A stretch of 64,000 nucleotides of DNA from the NCBI RefSeq assembly GCF_013266755.1, contig NZ_JABRWJ010000011.1:163162-227161 (forward strand), read 5' to 3'. Source of the stretch: Pseudaquabacterium terrae (GTDB taxonomy: Bacteria; Pseudomonadota; Gammaproteobacteria; Burkholderiales; Burkholderiaceae_C). A model generated the notes under the pieces. It worked only from the letters and a program-made list of their open reading frames with translations. It did no database searches and was not told the origin of the DNA. Numbering within the stretch: position 1 is the first letter of the stretch; the number at the start of each line of letters is the position of its first letter. Shown here one piece after another: positions 58,942 to 64,000 of this stretch. A program made the translations under genes and the position numbers.

Positions 58942-60918
58942 TCAGCCGCGCGGCTTCAGCGCCGCGGGCAACCAGCGCTTGCCCTGGAGCAGGGCTTCGG
59001 CCTTGGCTACCGCCTCACCCTTCTTGAGCTTCTCCAAGGTCGAGGCCTCGGCCGTCATGCCGCTGTCGGCCAGCGCAGCGCAGATCATCGCCTTCGGCAC
59101 GCAGTTGAGGTACTCGGCAGCGGTCGGCTGCCACCAGTCGGCCATGTCGAGGCCGACCGCTTCGCCCAGCGAGTCACTCGGGTGCTTGAGGTGCGAGGGC
59201 TGGACCGCGTTGACGGTCAGCGACACGCACAGCGCGATGAGATCGCACAACTCCGACATCGGCAGCTTGATCAGCCAGGGCAGCAGGCTCGCCGGATCGC
59301 CGGGCATCCGCTCACCCCACTGGTGGCGCAGCTCCTGCAGTTCCGTCCAGGCGCGCGAGGCCTTCACCGTCGACTCGGTGGCGGCGTCGAGTTGGCGTTC
59401 GCAACCCTTGGCCTGCAGGTCCAAGGCGCTGCCGACGCGGGGCGACGATTCGTCATCGAGGACGCGTCGGACCAGCGCGTGCGCAAGGGCGGCCATGGCA
59501 ACCTGCGTGTTGTCCGCGAGCATGCGCTGCAGCGCGACCGTGCGGTGCGCGGTCAGGCGCCGCATCAGCGATTCGGACACGCTCGACTTAGGGGCCTCGA
59601 CCTTCGACGGCTCTGCACCCTCCACTTTCGGCTCGTTTGCTGCTTCGGCGGCCGCCCGGGCTTTGGCGGCTGCCTTGCGGTCTTCCTGGCGGATCAGTCC
59701 GCGGCACGTCACGATCTTGCCGCTGTTGTCAAAGGTGACCAGCGCACCAGCGTGTGCGAGGACTTCTGGCGTCCAGCCCGACAGCGACTCACGCAGCCTG
59801 CTCAGTTGGGTGCGCCTGCGCTCGATCGTCTCGCTGAGCGTGCGCGCCTGCTCCTGCTCGGCATCGTTGAGATCTTCATCATCGCGCTCGTACAGCGCAT
59901 CGCGTGCTCGATCCGCTTCGTCGTGCTTGGCCTGCAGGTCCGCGAGCTTCTTGCGCTCGTCGTCGCTCAGGTTTCGCAGGCCCTTGGTCGCGCGCGCGTA
60001 GTTCACGTCATACATGTTGGTCGCCTGGGCCCGCACTTCGATCCAGGCCCAACCCTCTCCGCGCAACTCGTCGGCGTGCTTCTGCAACTTCTGCTCGGCC
60101 AGCGTCTTGAGCAGCGTGGAGTCGATCAGGTACGTGTCGGCGTCCTGACCGAACAGGTCCGAACGAACGGCACCACCTGCGTTCTCGTAGGCCTTGATGC
60201 TGACGAAGCGCGCGAGCGGCGCCGTGGAGGCCACCTCTTCTGCCGTCAGCGCCTGTCGCAGGCTGTCCGGCGAGCGAGCCCACTGCTGCGACCTCGCAGC
60301 GTTCCAGACCCGTTCTTGAGCGGCGTGATCGTCGCTGATGCACAGGGCCATCAGCTGTTCCAGCGACATGCCGTCGTTGCTGAAGACTTCGAAGAGTGCC
60401 GGCGACGCTGCTGCGAGCTTCAGGCGCTGCCGCACGAACAGCTCCTTCACGCCGAACATCGCTGCGACCTGTTCGATGCTGCCGCACTGGTCGAACAGCT
60501 GCGCGAAGGCCTTGAACTCGTCGGCTGGGTGCATCTGCGTGCGCTGGATGTTCTCCGTGGCGCTGGCGGCAGCAGCTTCGTGATCAGGCACCTCCAGCAC
60601 GTCGACCGGGTAGTCCGCGGGAATGGGCTCGACGTCGTCCACCTTTCCATCGCGGATAAGGCACAAGGCGAGGCGCCGCGTCTCGCCGGCGGCCACGAAC
60701 GCACGACCCGTGCGCTTGCCTTGCTTCGCCTCGGGTACGACCACCAGGTTCTGCAGCAGACAGCCATGGGCGCTGATCGAATGCGCCATCGCCAGCACGC
60801 TTTCGGGGGTTCGCTTCTTCTTGCGCACGTTGTTGTCCGTCGACGGCAGCAGCGCATGCAGCGGATAGGTTGTGCGGACGAGTGGCTGGGCGGGTTGAGC
60901 AGTTGCGAGCGAAGCCAT
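58942..60918 (-). CDS. Large ParB/Spo0J-like protein
   Basis: This 658-residue protein has a ParB/Srx N-terminal domain (SVLAMAHSISAHGCLLQNLV, nucleotide-binding VAAGETRRLALC at 76-86, EVPDHEAAAASATENIQRTQ) and a helix-turn-helix at about 140-170 (IEQVAAMFGVKELFVRQRLK). A long C-terminal region of over 400 residues with coiled-coil segments follows. Chromosomal ParB is about 300 residues; this long type is found on conjugative plasmids and islands. No ParA gene is adjacent, and StbB at 26790 is the only ParA-like ATPase seen. It may act in segregation or as a DNA-spreading regulator. Confidence 0.82.
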   Translation of the reverse strand: MASLATAQPAQPLVRTTYPLHALLPSTDNNVRKKKRTPESVLAMAHSISAHGCLLQNLVVVPEAKQGKRTGRAFVAAGETRRLALCLIRDGKVDDVEPIPADYPVDVLEVPDHEAAAASATENIQRTQMHPADEFKAFAQLFDQCGSIEQVAAMFGVKELFVRQRLKLAAASPALFEVFSNDGMSLEQLMALCISDDHAAQERVWNAARSQQWARSPDSLRQALTAEEVASTAPLARFVSIKAYENAGGAVRSDLFGQDADTYLIDSTLLKTLAEQKLQKHADELRGEGWAWIEVRAQATNMYDVNYARATKGLRNLSDDERKKLADLQAKHDEADRARDALYERDDEDLNDAEQEQARTLSETIERRRTQLSRLRESLSGWTPEVLAHAGALVTFDNSGKIVTCRGLIRQEDRKAAAKARAAAEAANEPKVEGAEPSKVEAPKSSVSESLMRRLTAHRTVALQRMLADNTQVAMAALAHALVRRVLDDESSPRVGSALDLQAKGCERQLDAATESTVKASRAWTELQELRHQWGERMPGDPASLLPWLIKLPMSELCDLIALCVSLTVNAVQPSHLKHPSDSLGEAVGLDMADWWQPTAAEYLNCVPKAMICAALADSGMTAEASTLEKLKKGEAVAKAEALLQGKRWLPAALKPRG

Positions 60919-60968
60919 GGTGTGTTCCTCCAGGGGACCAGCCCGCCACCCACTGCGGGCGCGTTCGG

Positions 60969-61301
60969 CTGATCCTCTCGCTCGGCTCTCCTCGCTCCGC
61001 CCGGGGGCGGCGGGGGGTGGGCGACGGCCCTTCCCTCACGGGAAGGGTTGGGATGGGTGGGGTTCACAGCAGCTGACGCAGTGCGCCGGCTTCCCGTCTC
61101 ACCGCATCAGATCCCCCCACAAGTCCCCCTCGCTGACCGACGGGGGCTTGTGGGGGGAGCGCGGTGAGGCGCCTGGCGCACGAGCTGCACCGAGCGCGGC
61201 CGATCGAAGAGCAGCGAAGACGGCCGCAACGACATCGAGGGCCGGCGGCTCTGCGGCCGACGTGCCACCAAGCGAAGCGGCTGGCGCGACGGTCGAGCCG
61301 G
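60969..61301 (-). repeat. Intergenic repeat, copy 2 (upstream of the parB-like gene)
   Basis: This copy has the same blocks in the same order as copy 1 at 56816-57210 and the same orientation relative to the downstream leftward gene. Its first block is 50 bases upstream of the parB-like start. The last shared block (GGGGC-AGCCA-GCCCC hairpin, 61529-61543) is displaced by about 220 bases of unrelated DNA. Confidence 0.8.
61098..61168. promoter_or_regulatory. Large hairpin in repeat copy 2
   Basis: CTCACCGC (61098-61105) pairs with GCGGTGAG (61161-61168). CCCCCCACAAG (61113-61123) pairs with CTTGTGGGGGG (61147-61157), CCCCC with GGGGG and TCG with CGA inside. The total stem is close to 28 pairs with small bulges. 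Confidence 0.75.
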
Positions 61302-61574
61302 CTTGATCGCCCTTCAGCGGCGCCCTTTCCTTCCGCGCCGCGCCGTGAACGCCTGACCGCAACCGGAGGTCAACCCACACCGTGAGCGGCCGATATCAAT
61401 AACTGGAGTCGGTTGCGGGAAAGCGTTCCTTGTTGGCACGATGACGTCGACTCGGACCGCACCAACCCTGCCTCACACACCGACGTTCGCAGTGCGGACA
61501 ACCAGCGGGGCATGGGGCACGCGCCCTCGGGGCAGCCAGCCCCGAAGAGAGCGGTCCGTGCGCCTGCGTCAGGT

Positions 61575-61838
61575 CTACGGCACGGCCGGCGGCAGATACA
61601 TCCGCACCTGCTCGAGCGCGTCGCCCCAGTTGTGCGCGTAGTGGTCGCCTTCGCATGGGTCTTCAACGAAGCCCGCGGGTGGCCAGACGTTCATGCCGCC
61701 GCCCGGCAGCTTCTCGATGCAGATGCTGTGCAGTGCCGCGAGGCGCTTGGCCTCCTGGCGCGCTGCGCGATGCTGATCACGAGGCGCATTGCGCGGCGCA
61801 CTGAACGTTGCCTGCAGAAGGTTCCGCAGCGTCTTCAT
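61575..61838 (-). CDS. Small unknown protein
   Basis: This 87-residue protein reads MKTLRNLLQATFSAPRNAPR then AKRLAALHSICIEKLPGGGM, NVWPPAGFVEDPCEGDHYAH and NWGDALEQVRMYLPP. The second half looks like a compact fold with Trp and Cys. It follows the DUF3560-methyltransferase gene by 58 bases in the same direction. I do not recognise a family. Confidence 0.55.
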   Translation of the reverse strand: MKTLRNLLQATFSAPRNAPRDQHRAARQEAKRLAALHSICIEKLPGGGMNVWPPAGFVEDPCEGDHYAHNWGDALEQVRMYLPPAVP

Positions 61839-61896
61839 GGGTGGTGCCTTTGGGAGATCTCCGCAGGCGCCTTCGCGGCGCCGCGCGTCGTGGGTG

Positions 61897-63753
61897 TTAG
61901 GCCGTCGCCGTCTCGTCGACCGGAACCGTGAACGACAGCAGCACCGTGTTGGCGTTGGTTCCGGCTTCCTCGAAGGTGCCGGCCGGCAGGGGCTCCCACG
62001 TGCCGCCGTGGTGCTCGACCATCGGTTTCAAGGTCGCGTGCTGGCGTGGCCCGCCCGCGCAGATCGCCACCAGCGTGCCGCCCGGTTTGACAAACGTGGC
62101 CGCGTGTTCGATGTGCTTGATGTCCGCCGCGTCCGCAAACGGCGGGTTCATCAGCACGACGTCGAAGCGGCCGAGCTGCTCGACGGTGCATGCCAGAAAG
62201 TCCCGTTGATGCACCGTGACCTCTCGATGGTTCAGGCGCAGCACCTGGGACGCGGCCGGATGCACCTCGATGGCGGTGCACGCTGCTGCACAGCCGGTCA
62301 CCGCCTCGATCGCGCGCAACAGCGCACCCGAGCCGGCGCTCGGCTCGAGGACTCGATGACCTGGCCGCACCTCTGCGAGCTCCACCATCCGGCGCGCCAG
62401 GTGCGCCGGCGTCGGGAACAACTGCGGCACGGTCACGACCTGCACGCCCTGGCGCAACTGGTCGCGCATCGCGTTCAACTCCGCCGGTGCGCGCGGTGCC
62501 GCAGCTTGCGGCGGCGCCGCGGTGGCCACGCGCTCCGGCGCGGGCAGCGCCGGCCTGGCCGCTGCATCGACGTTGGGCGCCGGCGGCGCTACCTGCTTCG
62601 CATCGCTGATGAAGACCCGAGCGTAGGCGTAGCGCTTGTTCGAGTCCTTTTCGTCGCCGAGAACGTAGCTGCCCAGCGCCACGCGGACCCGATGGGCCCC
62701 GGCGGTGTCAGTCGCGGCCCGGCGCTCCATGCCCTTGTAGTCCTTCGGGATCTTGTTCCATTGGGCCTGCGTGATGGTCGGCACGCCCTCCCCCGCGTAG
62801 TTCACGAGCGGCGGCAGCTTGGTGACCTCCTTGACGAGCGCCACCTCCTCGGCGGTCGGCGCCTGGTAGTCGGCGACCAGCTCCGCGCCGAACACGCGGC
62901 CACGCCGGTTCGTGGAGATCGACACCGGCTGCCCGTCCTTGCGGTTGACGCGCACGATGGTCGACCAGATGCCTTGAACCAGCACGCGGCCGCCCGGCTG
63001 CAAGTCGAACGTCTTGCCGGTCGTGCCGAGCTGCTCGCCGAGCATCGCCCGCTCGTACGTCAGTCGATGATCGTAGTGCTCGATCCAGCGCTGGGCCCAG
63101 GCGATCGTCGGCGGGTGAGACGCCAATGCGATCGCGCGCGCCTGCTCCACGGTGATGATCTGGTCCTCGAGCGCAGACCATAGGCCCATCTGGCCCTCGT
63201 ACTGCGATGCAGGTGGGGTGCGGGGATAGTCGGCAAGCGGAAAGCAACGATGAATGTGCTCGTGGTTCGCGATGGTCAGCGCCTGGTCGCGCGTGAGGCC
63301 CTCTCGCTGCCACAGCTTCGTCAGCGTCTGGCGCTCTTCAACGAGGCGTTCTTGCCGCCGCTTGTCGGCCTCGATGATCTTGATGCGACGGTGACGCACG
63401 TCGGCGCGCTCCTTGTACTTCGCGTGCCGCAGGGCGCCGGCGGCGCGTTCCTGCCAGTAGGTCGAGGTTTCCCACAGGCGCACGGCCTTGCGCATGCCGT
63501 TCTGGATGCGCTCCTGATCCTTGCGCGCATGCCGCTCGCTGTGGTGTCCGATGAGGATCGGCTGCCCCAACGGGATGTGCTCGGTGATCGCGGCGACCGC
63601 CCGGCGCGCGGCGTCGGCCTCCCGCCCGCGACGGTCCGAGTAGCCATCGAAGCGGTCGGCTCGCGCGTCTGCGCGGTCGACCAGGCTGGTGTCTTCGTCG
63701 CCGATCTCGCCGCAGAGCTCGAGCAGCAGGTCGGCGCGAATCGGCGACCACAT
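61897..63753 (-). CDS. DUF3560 protein with C-terminal SAM methyltransferase
   Basis: This 618-residue protein has a DUF3560 N-terminal region (MWSPIRADLLLELCGEIGDE, ADRFDGYSDRRGREADAARR) and a class I methyltransferase at about 450-610. The SAM loop is VLEPSAGSGALLRAIEAVTG and the catalytic motif DVVLMNPPFAD, typical of N6-adenine enzymes. Family resemblance continues upstream of 63753 (DDNKLRLYSLYRLDAETFER, then KAAGFKWAPKQDLFVAP) to about 63885. A GTG with excellent ribosome-binding site at 63915 is in frame but separated by TGA at 63892-63894. The true start is therefore either damaged or lies in that upstream stretch. Confidence 0.82.
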   Translation of the reverse strand: MWSPIRADLLLELCGEIGDEDTSLVDRADARADRFDGYSDRRGREADAARRAVAAITEHIPLGQPILIGHHSERHARKDQERIQNGMRKAVRLWETSTYWQERAAGALRHAKYKERADVRHRRIKIIEADKRRQERLVEERQTLTKLWQREGLTRDQALTIANHEHIHRCFPLADYPRTPPASQYEGQMGLWSALEDQIITVEQARAIALASHPPTIAWAQRWIEHYDHRLTYERAMLGEQLGTTGKTFDLQPGGRVLVQGIWSTIVRVNRKDGQPVSISTNRRGRVFGAELVADYQAPTAEEVALVKEVTKLPPLVNYAGEGVPTITQAQWNKIPKDYKGMERRAATDTAGAHRVRVALGSYVLGDEKDSNKRYAYARVFISDAKQVAPPAPNVDAAARPALPAPERVATAAPPQAAAPRAPAELNAMRDQLRQGVQVVTVPQLFPTPAHLARRMVELAEVRPGHRVLEPSAGSGALLRAIEAVTGCAAACTAIEVHPAASQVLRLNHREVTVHQRDFLACTVEQLGRFDVVLMNPPFADAADIKHIEHAATFVKPGGTLVAICAGGPRQHATLKPMVEHHGGTWEPLPAGTFEEAGTNANTVLLSFTVPVDETATA

Positions 63754-63956
63754 CGGCGCAACGAAGAGGTCTTGTTTCGGCGCCCACTTGAAGCCGGCCG
63801 CCTTGACCCGCTCGAAGGTCTCCGCGTCGAGCCGATAGAGGCTGTACAGCCGCAGCTTGTTGTCGTCGGGCGAGTAGCCCCGATCGACACTTCAAATTCC
63901 CCCACCTGTAGACACCCAAACTCCTCCAGGCAGGACGTGGTCGGATTATTGATCGG

Positions 63957-64000
63957 TCATGCTTCGGCGGCGATGGCCAAGCGCGCGGCCGCCTCCTTCA
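63957..64000 (-). CDS. 3' end of a leftward gene cut by the window edge
   Basis: The minus-strand frame entering from the right edge reads KEAAARLAIAAEA and stops with TGA at 63957-63959. It looks like the helical tail of a gene upstream of the DUF3560 gene. Too little is visible to name it. Confidence 0.35.
   Translation of the reverse strand, partial: KEAAARLAIAAEA

Noticed and set aside
58864..60972. A 702-codon plus-strand frame opposite the parB-like gene
   Set aside because: It mirrors the parB-like gene. The minus-strand protein has clear ParB motifs and the plus-strand product has none.
61789..63183. A 464-codon plus-strand frame opposite the DUF3560 gene
   Set aside because: It is Arg/His-rich shadow coding. 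The minus strand carries SAM-binding and NPPF motifs.
1..64000. CRISPR array, tRNA or rRNA genes
   Set aside because: No regularly spaced repeats of CRISPR type, no cloverleaf with anticodon and no rRNA sequence were noticed on reading both strands.

Overview
The window is high-GC DNA from a betaproteobacterium, most likely Burkholderiales. This rests on the VirB/VirD4 transfer genes, the StbB, TrbM and TraX relatives, the MOBP relaxase with an IncP-type nic site, the H-NS-type protein and the codon use. Most of it (about 16.7 kb to the right edge) is the backbone of a conjugative element. I see ParB-like, StbB, two SSBs, a relaxase, an oriT and a complete type IV secretion system, but no replication initiator, no tRNA and no intact integrase. 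A plasmid and an integrative conjugative element therefore both remain possible.

Left flank (1-5.6 kb): the end of a nitronate monooxygenase gene, an enoyl-CoA hydratase and an acyl-CoA synthetase form an acyl-CoA catabolism cluster. IS21-family debris and broken reading frames follow, then a MarR-GNAT fusion with an operator over its own promoter. Accessory block (5.65-16.1 kb): a group II intron sits in the leader of a toxin-antitoxin operon. Beyond it are a TIR-transmembrane-WD40 protein (a candidate defence or signalling NADase), a phage-repressor-like regulator, and a fatty acid desaturase with a membrane hybrid histidine kinase in one transcription unit.

Transfer block (16.7-37.0 kb): trbM-like, virB1, B2, B3, B4, an unknown gene, B6, B5, B8, B9, B10, stbB, an unknown gene, virB11, virD4, an OmpA-like lipoprotein, an LPD7 protein, a 25-codon mini-gene, traX, ssb, a second trbM-like gene, a secreted nuclease, an unknown gene and an H-NS-type gene. 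Most are joined by ATGA-type overlaps, so this looks like one long translationally coupled operon. Cargo (37-41.8 kb): an SOS-box gene, small unknown genes and a second hybrid kinase.

Mobilisation block (41.8-46.2 kb): relaxase and MobC-like genes read leftwards and two TraK-like genes plus a TraM-like gene read rightwards, away from an oriT carrying TATCCTGC. This is the arrangement of the RP4 relaxosome region. Stability and leading region (46.2-64 kb): Fic/VbhA (fic broken by one TGA), MazEF, RadC, a SOS-box divergent pair (SRAP/YedK and a small gene), PsiF-like genes, a second SSB, an orphan DNA methyltransferase, a large ParB-like protein and a DUF3560-methyltransferase. Two copies of a roughly 350-bp intergenic repeat with covarying hairpins lie upstream of ssb and of the parB-like gene. 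Three dispersed palindromes of the form TTTCGCG-NN-CGCGAAA suggest an element-encoded DNA-binding protein with several targets.
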